A DNA stretch of 64,000 nucleotides from Flectonema sp. DT1601 (GCA_964019425.1 OZ025828.1:372001-436000), one strand, 5' to 3'; shown: positions 18,730 to 30,093, counted from the stretch's first letter. Numbers and translations: made by a program. Notes: generated from the sequence alone by a model not told the origin.

Positions 18730-21700
18730 CTTTTTAATTGTTTTAAAGAAAAAACAATCAGTTTAGCGTCTTGACCAGGACGGAAAATAGTAAGTAATCG
18801 ACATAGTCGATCGATAAAAAAAAAAAACAATGATAACATTGTTTATTCCTTTTTTTTTTTTTTTATTCTTTTTATTTATTTTTAAAGAAAAAACAATCAG
18901 TTTAGCGTCCTGACCAGGACGGAAAATAGAAAGTAATCGACATAGTCGATCGATAAAAAAAACAATGATAACATTGTTTATTCTTTTTTTTTTTTTATTT
19001 TAATTCTTTTTATTTATTTTTAAAAAGAAAAAAAATGGAAAATAGAAATTAGTCAACAAAGTCGAACGATAAAAAAAAACAATGATAACATTGTTTATTC
19101 TTTTTTTTTTTTATTTTTTTTATATTCTTTTTTATTAATTTTGAAAAAAAAACAATCAGTTTAGCGTCTTGACCAGGACGGAAAATAGAAAGTAATCGAC
19201 ATAGTCGATCGATAAAAAAAAACAATGATAACATTGTTTATTCTTTTTTTTTTTATTTTAAATTCTTTTTATTTATTTTTTAAAGAAAAAAAACGGAAAA
19301 TAGAAATTAGTCGACAAAGTCGAACGATAAAAAAAAACAATGATAACATTGTTTATTCTTTTTTTGTATTTTTTTATATTCTTTTTTATTAATTTTGAAA
19401 AAAAAACAATCAGTTTAGCGTCTTGACCAGGACGGAAAATAGGAAGTAATCGACATAGTCGATCGATAAAAAAAACAATGATAACATTGTTTATTCTTTT
19501 TTTTTTTTTTTTTTTTTAAATTCTTTTTATTTATTTTTTAAAGAAAAAAAAAACGGAAAATAGAAATTAGTCAACAAAGTCGAACGATAAAAAAAAACAA
19601 TGATAACATTGTTTATTCTTTTTTTTTATTTTTTTTTTTTAATATTTTTTTTTATTTTGAAAAAAAAACAATCAGTTTAGCGTCTTGACCAGGACGGAAA
19701 ATAGAAAGTAATCGACATAGTCGATCGATAAAAAAAACAATGATAACATTGTTTATTCTTTTTTTCGTATTTTTTTATATTCTTTTTTAAAAAAAAAAAA
19801 ACAATCAGTTTAGCGTCTTGACCAGGACGGAAAATAGAAAGTGATCGACATAGTCGATCGATAAAAAAAACAATGATAACATTGTTTATTCTTTTTTTTT
19901 TTTTTTTTTTTTAAATTCTTTTTATTTATTTTTTAAAGAAAAAAAAAACGGAAAATAGAAATTAGTCAACAAAGTCGAACGATAAAAAAAACAATGATAA
20001 CATTGTTTATTCTTTTTTTTTATTTTTTTTTTTTAATATTTTTTTTTATTTTGAAAAAAAAAAAAACAATCAGTTTAGCGTCTTGACCAGGACGGAAAAT
20101 AGAAAGTAATCGACATAGTCGATCGATAAAAAAAAAACAATGATAACATTGTTTATTCTTTTTTTTTATTTTAAATTCTTTTTATTTATTTTTTAAAGAA
20201 AAAAAACGGAAAATAGAAATTAGTCGACAAAGTCGAACGATAAAAAAAAACAATGATAACATTGTTTATTCTTTTTTTTTTGTATTTTTTTTAATATTCT
20301 TTTTTATTAATTTTGAAAAAAAAACAATCAGTTTAGCGTCTTGACCAGGACGGAAAATAGAAAGTGATCGACATAGTCGATCGATAAAAAAACAATGATA
20401 ACATTGTTTATTCTTTTTTTTTTTATTTTAAATTCTTTTTATTTATTTTTTAAAGAAAAAAAAAAAAAACGGAAAATAGAAATTAGTCGACAAAGTCGAA
20501 CGATAAAAAAAAACAATGATAACATTGTTTTTCCTTTTTTTTTTTTTTTTTTTTATATTCTTTTTTATTAATTTTGAAAAAAAAAAAACAATCAGTTTAG
20601 CGTCTTGACCAGGACGGAAAATAGAAAGTGATCGACATAGTCGATCGATAAAAAAAAACAATGATAACATTGTTTATTCTTTTTTTTTATTTTAAATTCT
20701 TTTTATTTATTTTTTAAAGAAAAAAAACGGAAAATAGAAATTAGTCAACAAAGTCGAACAATAAAAAAAAACAACGATAACATTGTTTATTCTTTTTTTT
20801 TTGTATTTTTTTTAATATTCTTTTTTATTAATTTTGAAAAAAAAAACAATCAGTTTAGCGTCTTGACCAGGACGGAAAATAGAAAGTGATCGACATAGTC
20901 GATCGATAAAAAAAAACAATGATAACATTGTTTATTCTTTTTTTTTATTTTAAATTCTTTTTATTTATTTTTTAAAGAAAAAAAACGGAAAATAGAAATT
21001 AGTCAACAAAGTCGAACAATAAAAAAAAACAACGATAACATTGTTTATTCTTTTTTTTTGTATTTTTTTTAATATTCTTTTTTATTAATTTTGAAAAAAA
21101 AAACAATCAGTTTAGCGTCTTGACCAGGACGGAAAATAGAAAGTGATCGACATAGTCGATCGATAAAAAAACAATGATAACATTATTTATTCTTTTTTTT
21201 TTATTTTAAATTCTTTTTATTTATTTTTTAAAGAAAAAAAACGGAAAATAGAAATTAGTCGACAAAGTCGAACGATAAAAAAAAACAATGATAACATTGT
21301 TTATTCTTTTTTTTTTGTAATTTTTTTAATATTCTTTTTTATTAATTTTGAAAAAAAAAACAATCAGTTTAGCGTCTTGACCAGGACGGAAAATAGAAAG
21401 TGATCGACATAGTCGATCGATAAAAAAAACAATGATAACATTGTTTATTCTTTTTTTTTATTTTAAATTCTTTTTATTTATTCTTTAAAGAAAAGAAACG
21501 GAAAATAGAAATTAGTCGACAAAGTCGAACGATAAAAAAAAAACAATGATAACATTGTTTATTCTTTTTTTTTTTTTTTTTTTTATATTCTTTTTTATTA
21601 ATTTTGAAAAAAAAACAATCAGTTTAGCGTCTTGACCAGGACGGAAAATAGAAAGTGATCGACATAGTCGATCGATAAAAAAAACAATGATAACATTGTT

Positions 21701-21815
21701 TATTCTTTTTTTTTATTTTAGATTCTTTTTATTTATTTTTTAAAGAAAAAAAACGGAAAATAGAAATTAGTCAACAAAGTCGAACAATAAAAAAAACAAT
21801 GATAACATTGTTTAT

Positions 21816-21851
<36 letters not shown>

Positions 21852-22080
21852 TTCTTTTTTATTAATTTTGAAAAAAAAACAATCAGTTTAGCGTCTTGAC
21901 CAGGACGGAAAATAGAAAGTGATCGACATAGTCGATCGATAAAAAAACAATGATAACATTGTTTATTCTTTTTTTTTATTTTAAATTCTTTTTATTTATT
22001 CTTTAAAGAAAAGAAACGGAAAATAGAAATTAGTCGACAAAGTCGAACGATAAAAAAAAAACAATGATAACATTGTTTAT

Positions 22081-22116
<36 letters not shown>

Positions 22117-22770
22117 TTCTTTTTTATTAATTTTGAAAAAAAAACAATCAGTTTAGCGTCTTGACCAGGACGGAAAATAGAAAGTGATCGACATAGTCGA
22201 TCGATAAAAAAACAATGATAACATTGTTTATTCTTTTTTTTATTTAAATTCTTTTTATTTATTTTTTAAAGAAAAAAAACGGAAAATAGAAATTAGTCAA
22301 CAAAGTCGAACAATAAAAAAAAACAATGATAACATTGTTTATTCTTTTTTTTTTTTTTTTTTTTTTATATTCTTTTTTATTAATTTTGAAAAAAAAACAA
22401 TCAGTTTAGCGTCTTGACCAGGACGGAAAATAGAAAGTAATCGACATAGTCGATCGATAAAAAAACAATGATAACATTGTTTATTCTTTTTTTTTTATTT
22501 TAAATTCTTTTTATTTATTCTTTAAAGAAAAGAAACGGAAAATAGAAATTAGTCGACAAAGTCGAACGATAAAAAAAAAACAATGATAACATTGTTTATT
22601 CTTTTTTTTTTTTTTTTTATATATTCTTTTTATTAATTTTTTAAAAAAAAAAAACAATCAGTTTAGCGTCTTGACCAGGACGGAAAACTGGAAGTAATCG
22701 ACATAGTCGATCGATAAAAAAAAACAATGATAACATTGTTTCATCTTTTATATTTTTTAATTTTTTTTTT
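18557..22770 (+). repeat. Large S satellite array, plus orientation
   Basis: About 4.2 kb of alternating type a and type b monomers. Some type b units share ATTAGTCAACAAAGTCGAACAA, and blocks such as 20330-21190 repeat as multi-monomer units, so a higher order beyond the dimer is present. The palindrome AAACAATGATAACATTGTTT is kept in nearly every monomer while the A/T tracts vary freely. Confidence 0.9.
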
Positions 22771-23975
22771 ATATTTGAAGAAAAGAAAGAAGAAAAAAAA
22801 AAAAAAAAAAACAAGCGGAATTGATCATAATGGGTGGCAGGGGTTGATATAACTTCATTTGAAAATTCTTCTTTTTTAATTTCTTTTTTTTTGAAATTTT
22901 TTTTTTTTATTTAACAGGAGTTAAGATCACTTACATGAGTTAACACAACACAGATACGAGAGTAGCAAACTGAGGTAACACTACCAATTCAACAAAAAAT
23001 AATCAGGATCGGACACAAGGAGGAGAGTTCATTCTACCTCTCACTGTCCTTGCTGGTATCTTAAGTGTCTTGGTATCTCTTTTGTGTCGGTATCTCGGAA
23101 GTGCTGGTATCTCGTATGTGCGTTGGTATCTCTTGCGTGTTGGTATCTCTTGCACATAAGAAAAAATATTGAGTTAACATGATCAGTTTTATTTAAAAAT
23201 TAGAGACAGACCGGAACTATTTGAAAATAAAATGTAGATGGGAAACAGTGAAAATTAAAATGAATGATAAAATTAAATGAGATTTATGACATAACAGACC
23301 AGATAGAGAGTAATAAAGGGAAAAGGAAAACGGAAAGGGTTCATTCACTTAGTTAAAGTTAAGACCGATTAGTCAGTTTAAGGTCTTGACTAGGACCAAC
23401 AAAAAAAAAAAAAAAATAAATAAATAACGATCAAGCTGAGCTGATCTTGTTTTTATTAAAATAAGGGGAGCGGGAGGGATGGAAGGAATAAAGGAAAAAA
23501 AAAAGAAAAGGTCGATCAATTGGATCTGGTCGTCGAGAAGAAGAAGACAATTATTTTAAAGGTCGATCGGCATAGCCGATCGTTGAGAAAAATAACCAGA
23601 TATAAATACAATCAGTTTAAATAAAAAAAAAAATAAATAAAAAAATAAAAAAAGTTTAACGATCAAGCTGAGCTGATCTTGTTTTTATTAAAATAAGGGG
23701 AGCGGGAGGGATGGAAGGAATAAAGGAAAAAAAAGAAAAGGTCGATCAATTGGATCTGATCGTCGAGAAGAAGAAAACAATTATTTTTTAAAAAAAAATT
23801 GATCGGTATAGCCGATCGTTGAGAAAAGAACAGATATAAATACAATCGGTTTTGGTGATCGACGAGTGGAGCGATCACTTGACAAGAAGGAAAAAAGAAA
23901 GGACCGATTAATTGGGGCTTTGGTTGTATTCCCAAGGCATGTTTTTTTTTTTTTTTTTTTTTATTATTATTCATT

Positions 23976-24007
<32 letters not shown>

Positions 24008-24192
24008 CAATAATCACATTTTGTTCAAAAATATTTCATATTAGAGTAAAAGAAAAAGAAAAAAAGAAATAAGAGAAAAAAAAAAAAAACCATTGCTGGC
24101 CCCCTCACCACTCATAGAGGATGAGGAGGCCAGTAAGGCGTCACTCAAATCTATGCCAAGCCTTGGGAACTTGGATTGGGGTTTAGACCATT
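22771..24192 (+). repeat. Block Z (relative of E1.5 and S), first copy
   Basis: Contains TTTATTTAACAGGAGTTAAG, a GGTATCTC minisatellite (23056-23160), a stretch parallel to E1.5 (GATGGGAAACAGTGAAAA, AACAGACCAGATAGAGAG, TTAGTCAGTTTAAGGTCTTG at 23370) and a 232-bp tandem duplication (from 23426 and 23658) carrying GATCAAGCTGAGCTGATC and GATCGGCATAGCCGATC, the latter matching the S ATCGACATAGTCGAT core. No gene. LINE-A's 3' tail starts at 24193. Confidence 0.75.
23056..23160 (+). repeat. GGTATCTC minisatellite
   Basis: Seven imperfect units of about 13-18 bp around TTGGTATCTCTTG(TGT). Also at 43702 and, inverted, at 61455-61555. Confidence 0.8.
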
Positions 24193-24490
24193 TACAATTA
24201 ACAATTAACAATTAACCTGATTAACGTTATGATCTGACGGACATAAACATATCGACAAAATAATACAAATAAATAAATACTAATAGAAACTAGAACTTAG
24301 CAATCGTCATCTAAAGAGATTCTTCTGCGATCATGAAAGTTCGTTGAGGTTGGAGTTCGCTTTTTTTTTTTTTTGATAAGCGCTCAAACCAATTACAATT
24401 AACAATTAATCTGATTGACGTTATGATCGGACAGACATAAACATATCGACAAAATAATACAAATAATTTAATACTAATAGAAACTAGAAC
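24193..24490 (-). repeat. LINE-A 3' tail, tandemly duplicated
   Basis: On the minus strand: 3'UTR with ATTTTGTCGATATGTTTATG, then tail (TTAATTG)n. The last ~60 bp of coding sequence plus UTR occur twice about 190 bp apart (from 24500 and from 24310). Short simple tails are usual at LINE 3' ends; the doubling is unusual. Confidence 0.7.
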
Positions 24491-26626
24491 TTAGCAATCG
24501 TCATCTAAAAAGATTCTTCTGCGATCATGAGGATTCGTTGAAGGTGGAGTTCGCTTTTTTTGTGATAGGCGCTCCCTCGGACGCTTTGGGGTCTCATTTT
24601 CTTCTTGCGCTTCCTTTTCGGGTGGGTTAAAACCATTTGCCCATGTTTGTAACTGAAATTTGAGAGCTCTGTTTTGGTCTTTTGCCAAATAGAGTTGCTC
24701 AGAGAGCTCACTGGCCATCTCCATCAACAACATGGAATGATCCAGTTGTTCTTTATGGATAGTCTTCTGTTGATAGCTCAACTCGGAGCATCGACGTTGC
24801 TCTTCCACTAGTTTTTCCGAGAGCAGCGCCACTTTCTCATTTGTCTGGAGAGAGTCACTTACCGCTTGACAGTAGTTGTCCAGTAAATCGAGTCTACCTT
24901 CGGACCATTGCCTCGCAATAGGTGAATCTTCCGTCGATGAGGTCGCCGCACTGTCTTTTTCTTGTTCCGTTTGAGCAGAAGACGATACCAGTAGTCTACT
25001 TTGAGACAGTTCAGAAGGGAACGTGATCAATGGAGAATGAGGTTTAAAAAAAAAGGAAAGACGGGGTTTGGGAGTCCAGGAGTAATAGGTTGTTGCGATG
25101 AGAGGGAGTCGATAATTCTTTACCGTGGACGTTGATTCGAATAAAAAAGGGGGTGTTGGGGAAAATTGTTGGGAAAAATGGGACAGTTGAGGGCCAGCAC
25201 GCAATGTTGCGACCTCTTGTTGAGACAAATAGAGTTGAATTTTTGTTCCAGTTTCATCCCTACACTTAGATTCTAATTCATTGTTTAATAGAATGAACCT
25301 TTGTTGTAAGTTGAAATAAAACATTTCAGCGTGGTCCGCTCTTTGTGATTGTCGCGCCAGCTCGCTCGTCCTTTTTTCCTCCAGAGAGTTAGTTCTTTGA
25401 ACTAATGAGAGAAGAGAACTTTTCACTAAATCACATTCAGCGATCAGGTGTTGATTCTCTTTTTCCAATAGTTCACGTTTTTTCTGTTCCGTTTCTACGT
25501 TAAAGACAGATGGGGGTGCGGATAGATTTAAAGGGAGTGGGCTGTGAGATACACTCTCGGCGGCCCGTTGTTTGGATGCTTTGTTCTCAATAGACAATCC
25601 ATTCAGTAGCTGCTTGTCATTCTCAAGGGAGGCTGACATCGCATTAAAGTAAAATAAAAATAGAACATAAAACATTCGTTCTTTCATTTGTTCTAGTTCG
25701 TTTTCTAAAATCTGGCATTTCAAGGAAAGTTTCAGCCTTAATCTTCCTTCTTTTTTATTGTACAAGGGGGTTTGGGAACCCATGTCAGATTGACTTCTTA
25801 TCACTATAGCGAAATCAGCAGGAAGTGTTTGCGATCCCGTTGACATGAGTTCAGGTGGGGAATTCTGGAGAGAGATGGAAGAAATAGAAGAGAATGACAA
25901 GGAGAGTCCAGTGAGCTCATCCTCATCTAACAAAAAAGAAGGGGCCGGGGAGGAAGAAGAACCATTGGCAATGAGTAGAATAGAAAGAGCCGATGCGTAA
26001 CAAGTTTGCCAGATAAAACATTTCTCAAGCCACGATCTTTCAATGGTGAGCTTTTCGATCGTTTTCAGTTTTGTTACTTTGTGGATTTTGACTTCTTCCA
26101 CAGGGAAGATTTCTTTACCATCTTTTATAAAACTTGCGGTGGCAGGTTCTTCTTTAATGCTGCGCATTAGTGGTCTTGAATGCCACGTGGGGAGGTTCCT
26201 CGTCTGGAACAGAACATATGAGCACTGTCTGGCGATTCTGGTGCATTCACAAAATAAAGCTTTTGTTGATGCTAAAGGTGAACCGATGTGACGTGTCCAG
26301 ATGTTCAGCTGGTCCATGCAGATGTTTCCTCGTACGCCAACTTCAATAGTAAAAATGTTACAGTCGAAGCCATTAGCGATGATCGAGTCTCTTAGCTTTA
26401 GGTATTTCTTTTCCTTTAAGACATGAGAGGTTTCGAAACGATCTTCATTTGGACACGTCAGCTCCAGAATCAGTGCTCTTTTCGCAAAAAAAGAATAAAT
26501 AAAAATGTCTGGTCTTAGAGAGGACGAGACATGGCACACTTCAAGAGGAACAATTAGGCGGTTATCACCGACATCGTCGAGGATGACCCAATCATTCGCT
26601 AGTGAGAGTTCGCCTGTCTCTTTAGA
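24491..26626 (-). pseudogene. LINE-A endonuclease and C-terminal extension, 5'-truncated, inverted
   Basis: One frame open from 26626 to the stop at 24491; the first Met is at 26539. Restriction-like endonuclease (nicks the target DNA for target-primed reverse transcription): SLRPD with catalytic Asp11 (from that Met), LELTCPNE with Glu26, KEKKY ~42-46, then the FTIEVGVRG strand. After the ~120-residue nuclease come ~550 residues: LSILLIANG, KLSLKCQILENELEQMKER, a hydrophobic FYVLFLFYFNAM, then long Glu/Gln/Leu-rich coiled-coil stretches, ending in a basic PKRPRERLSQKKRT tail. The extension is in one uninterrupted frame. RT and zinc knuckle are missing because the copy starts at the inverted junction. 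Confidence 0.85.
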
Positions 26627-28888
26627 GTCGAGACGCTATATAAACAAGCGCAATCAATTAAACTAGACATACTCAGATCCTCACAGGACTCTGACATGCA
26701 CGGTGTCTACAATGTTATTATGGAGAAATCGTCCAATTGGTCGAAAAAGTTTTCAGCTTCTGCTGAATGGGAGCGCCTTATTAAGTTTTTTTCTTACCGT
26801 TCTCTCGCGAAGCAATCAGCTGGTCTTGGTCACCGATTGCGCGATCTACGTACTACTCGCCCCGATCTCCTTAAGCGTTTTGAAGTGGAAGCCACAGATG
26901 AACTACTGAACTCTTTGAATAAATTACAAGTCCAAGGACAGTGGAAGGAGTGGTCTAAATGTATGATAAACGATTTCACCTGGAATAAGGTACTTAGGGA
27001 GGGAAATCCTGCCTATATCTCATTTCAACTGAAAGCGGTTACAAACACCCTCCCCTCACAAGATAATTTAAAGAGGTGGAACATCACCAACGTGGACCAA
27101 AATTGTGTATTGTGTGGCAAAGTGAATCCTACCCTCAGGCATGTCTTAACAGGCTGTCCTGTCTCTTTAACACAAGGGAGGTTCACGTGGCGTCATGACA
27201 GCGTTCTAAAACGCATTGTTATCTTCTTGGAAGAGTTGATAATAAAAGCCAACAAAAGAAAAGAAAACCTCCCGCCTCCCTCTAAAACTTTTTTAAAAAC
27301 AGGGGAAAATAAACCCCTAGAAAGAATTTCTAAAGAGACAGGCGAACTTTCACTAGCGAATGATTGGGTCATCCTCGACGATGTCGGTGATAACCGCCTA
27401 ATTGTTCCTCTTGAAGTGTGCCATGTCTCGTCCTCTCTAAGACCAGACATTTTTATTTATTCTTTTTTTGCGAAAAGAGCACTGATTCTGGAGCTGACGT
27501 GTCCAAATGAAGATCGTTTCGAAACCTCTCATGTCTTAAAGGAAAAGAAATACCTAAAGCTAAGAGACTCGATCATCGCTAATGGCTTCGACTGTAACAT
27601 TTTTACTATTGAAGTTGGCGTACGAGGAAACATCTGCATGGACCAGCTGAACATCTGGACACGTCACATCGGTTCACCTTTAGCACCAACAAAAGCTTTA
27701 TTTTGTGAATGCACCAGAATCGCCAGACAGTGCTCATATGTTCTGTTCCAGACGAGGAACCTCCCCACGTGGCATTCAAGACCTCTAATGCGCAGCATTA
27801 AAGAAGAACCTGCCACTGCAAGTTTTATAAAAGATGGTAAAGAAATCTTCCCTGTAGAAGAAGTCAAAATCCACAAAGTAACAAAACTGAAAACGATCGA
27901 AAAGCTCACCATTGAAAGATCGTGGCTTGAGAAATGTTTTATCTGGCAAACTTGTTACGCATCGGCTCTTTCTATTCTACTTATTGCCAATGGGTCTTCC
28001 TCCCCGGCCCCTTCTGTTTTGTTAGATGAGGATGAGCTCACTGGACTCTCCTTGTCATTCTCTTCTATTTCTTCCATCTCTTTCCAGACTCCCCCACCTG
28101 AACTCATGTCAACGGGATCGCAAACACTCCCTACTGATTTTGCTATGGTGTTAAGATGTCAATCTGACATTGGTTCTCAAACCCCCTTGTACAAAGAAAA
28201 AAAAGGAAGATTAAGGCTGAAACTTTCCTTGAAATGCCAGATTTTAGAAAACAAATTAGAACAAATGAAAGAACGAATTTTTTATGTTCTATTTTTATTT
28301 TACTTTAATGCGATGTCAGCCTCCCTCGAGAAAGACAAGCAGTTACTAAACGGATTACCTGTTGAGATCAAAGCTACCAACCAGGATCCATCCTCACTTC
28401 CTCCTGCGCCCCCTGTTTTAATTATTGAAAAAGATAGAAAAGAATATGAACTTCTGGAAGGAGTAATTCAACGGTTAACAGTAGAACGCGATGAATCGAA
28501 GACTTCTCTTTCCGCACTAGTTCGTCAATATGACTTAGTGGAAGATTACAGGAAACGTGAGCTCGCAAATCTGACTCAGAAAGCAGACCTATCGGAAATG
28601 GCGCTTTTCAATTACCATCAAAGGTTTGTTCTTCTGTCGAACGAATTGGAGACCAAATGTAATGAGGAAAGAGAAAGTAAAATAAGACTTTTCTATACTC
28701 AACAGGAGGTCGAGAGTTTGCGTGCCGCACGTCCCCACATGACCCACTTTAGTCAACAAGTTTCCCCCCGATCCCCTATTTTGTATGAATCTGTTGCTAT
28801 GATGAAGATAGCAAAGAACTACCTCTCGCTCTTTACAACTACGAGTAGTCTTTTTAGCCTCAATTCCTCCGACAATGCCGCAGAGTGA
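26627..28888 (+). CDS. LINE-A C-terminal half: linker, CCHC knuckle, endonuclease, extension
   Basis: Open from 26627; the first ATG is at 26696 (730 codons), but in-frame ETLYKQAQSIKLDILRSS before it reads as LINE protein, so the true polypeptide began upstream. From the ATG: knuckle CVLCGK...HVLTGC, CX2CX8HX4C (C137, C140, H149, C154); restriction-like endonuclease with RPD (Asp251), LELTCP (Glu266), KEKKY (282-286), FTIEVGVRG; nuclease ends ~355. Extension: hydrophobic 528-540, coiled-coil-like 505-530 and 560-690. The last 14 nt overlap the next frame. Likely not independently expressed; it is the downstream part of the RT protein at 15659, minus about 30-40 residues. Confidence 0.88.
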   Translation, partial: VETLYKQAQSIKLDILRSSQDSDMHGVYNVIMEKSSNWSKKFSASAEWERLIKFFSYRSLAKQSAGLGHRLRDLRTTRPDLLKRFEVEATDELLNSLNKLQVQGQWKEWSKCMINDFTWNKVLREGNPAYISFQLKAVTNTLPSQDNLKRWNITNVDQNCVLCGKVNPTLRHVLTGCPVSLTQGRFTWRHDSVLKRIVIFLEELIIKANKRKENLPPPSKTFLKTGENKPLERISKETGELSLANDWVILDDVGDNRLIVPLEVCHVSSSLRPDIFIYSFFAKRALILELTCPNEDRFETSHVLKEKKYLKLRDSIIANGFDCNIFTIEVGVRGNICMDQLNIWTRHIGSPLAPTKALFCECTRIARQCSYVLFQTRNLPTWHSRPLMRSIKEEPATASFIKDGKEIFPVEEVKIHKVTKLKTIEKLTIERSWLEKCFIWQTCYASALSILLIANGSSSPAPSVLLDEDELTGLSLSFSSISSISFQTPPPELMSTGSQTLPTDFAMVLRCQSDIGSQTPLYKEKKGRLRLKLSLKCQILENKLEQMKERIFYVLFLFYFNAMSASLEKDKQLLNGLPVEIKATNQDPSSLPPAPPVLIIEKDRKEYELLEGVIQRLTVERDESKTSLSALVRQYDLVEDYRKRELANLTQKADLSEMALFNYHQRFVLLSNELETKCNEERESKIRLFYTQQEVESLRAARPHMTHFSQQVSPRSPILYESVAMMKIAKNYLSLFTTTSSLFSLNSSDNAAE

Positions 28889-29408
28889 AGCTCTCGACCG
28901 CACGCCGACCAAGATTTTACGACAAGAGAGCCACGTTATCTCCGTTAAAGAGAATACACCTATTGCGAGACAATGGTCCGAGGGTAGGATTGACTTACTC
29001 GAGAACTACTGTCGAGCAGTAGATGACTCTCTCGAAACAAACGAGAAAGCGGCAGAGCTCTCAGAACAACTTTTGGATGCCCAACTTCGCCTCTCGGAGC
29101 TGAATCACCAACGGTGTACAACTCACGCAGAGCAGCTTGAGCAATCCATGATGTTAACGGGACTGGCGAGCGATTTAAATGCTCAACTCGCCTTGGCACG
29201 GTCTCAAATTGCGGCCCTGAAGTTCCAATTAGCTTCATGGGCAGAAGGTTTGAGTCCGCCAGACACAGAAGAACATGAGGAAATTGAAACTCCGCCGAGA
29301 AAGTCTGAGCGTTCAACTCTGAAAAAACGGACCCCTCCATCAAGATATCGTTATAATCGAAGGAGATGTTCTGCTGATGACGTTCACGGTGACTCCACCC
29401 CCTTGTAA
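28875..29408 (+). CDS. LINE-A extension, terminal part in a second frame
   Basis: 177 codons, +1 frame relative to the previous one, overlapping it by 14 nt (an ATG inside ...CCGCAGAGTGA). It contains PIARQWSEGRIDLLENYC, coiled-coil heptads and a basic end LKKRTPPSRYRYNRRR. The minus copy (24491) has the equivalent PIARQWSEGRLDLLDNYC in the same frame as the nuclease, so here the frame has slipped or a programmed shift is used. Ends differ: ...GDSTPL here, ...FLDDDC there. A short 3'UTR to 29459 is joined to X. Confidence 0.75.
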   Translation: MPQSEALDRTPTKILRQESHVISVKENTPIARQWSEGRIDLLENYCRAVDDSLETNEKAAELSEQLLDAQLRLSELNHQRCTTHAEQLEQSMMLTGLASDLNAQLALARSQIAALKFQLASWAEGLSPPDTEEHEEIETPPRKSERSTLKKRTPPSRYRYNRRRCSADDVHGDSTPL

Positions 29409-29459
29409 TTCTTTTTCCTTACTTTCACATCACTTTGTTTATTTAGTTTATTAGCTTAG

Positions 29460-29649
29460 AATTCGATAGAGTGGGAAGTAACGGACTGGGAGCTTTTGGC
29501 TCCTGCCCTATTCCCGATGTAAACTTTCTTTTTATTTTTTTTTTTTTTTTAACAGGCCCAGAGGGCGACAATGACTGTTGCTGACCAAGGAATAATATTC
29601 AAATGAATTTTCGTTTCAAAGAAACGAACAGAATTAAGAGAGAGGCAGA

Positions 29650-29683
<34 letters not shown>

Positions 29684-29741
29684 AAAAAAAAAATATGAAG
29701 AGGAAATAATCAAACATGAAAAAAATAAAAAAAAAAAAAAT
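29460..29741 (+). repeat. X element, copy 6
   Basis: Same 'GATAGAG' subtype as copies 2 and 9; directly behind the LINE-A 3'UTR. Confidence 0.75.
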
Positions 29742-29774
29742 AAAATATAAATAAAAAACGTTGTATGAAAAAGG

Positions 29775-29806
<32 letters not shown>

Positions 29807-30018
29807 CCAGAAAAGGAAAGAGAAAATGAAAAGGTATAATATTATTGTGGGGATATGAGGGATAGCAGGGAGATGCTCTTTTTTTTTTTTTTTTTTTTTT
29901 CTTATTTATTATTTAAAAAAAGGAAACAATCAGTTTAGCGTCTCGATCAGGACGGAAAATAGAAATTAATCGACATAGTTGATCGATAGAAAAAAAAACA
30001 ATGATAACATTGTTTATT

Positions 30019-30051
<33 letters not shown>

Positions 30052-30093
30052 TTTTTAATTATTTTAAAGAAAAAACAATCAGTTTAGCGTCTT
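29742..30093 (+). repeat. Linker and S monomers
   Basis: Parallel to 9421-9762, ending at the same S/LINE-B junction. Confidence 0.8.

Noticed and set aside
23663-24072. Frames of 103 and 68 codons in Z
   Set aside because: They are mostly Phe/Lys runs from poly(T)/poly(A) and satellite-like sequence.
26636-26645. TATA-like CTATATAAAC between the divergent LINE-A arms, as a bidirectional promoter
   Set aside because: It is in frame with LINE-A coding sequence (TLYKQAQ) that continues into the knuckle region, so it reads as protein code rather than a promoter.
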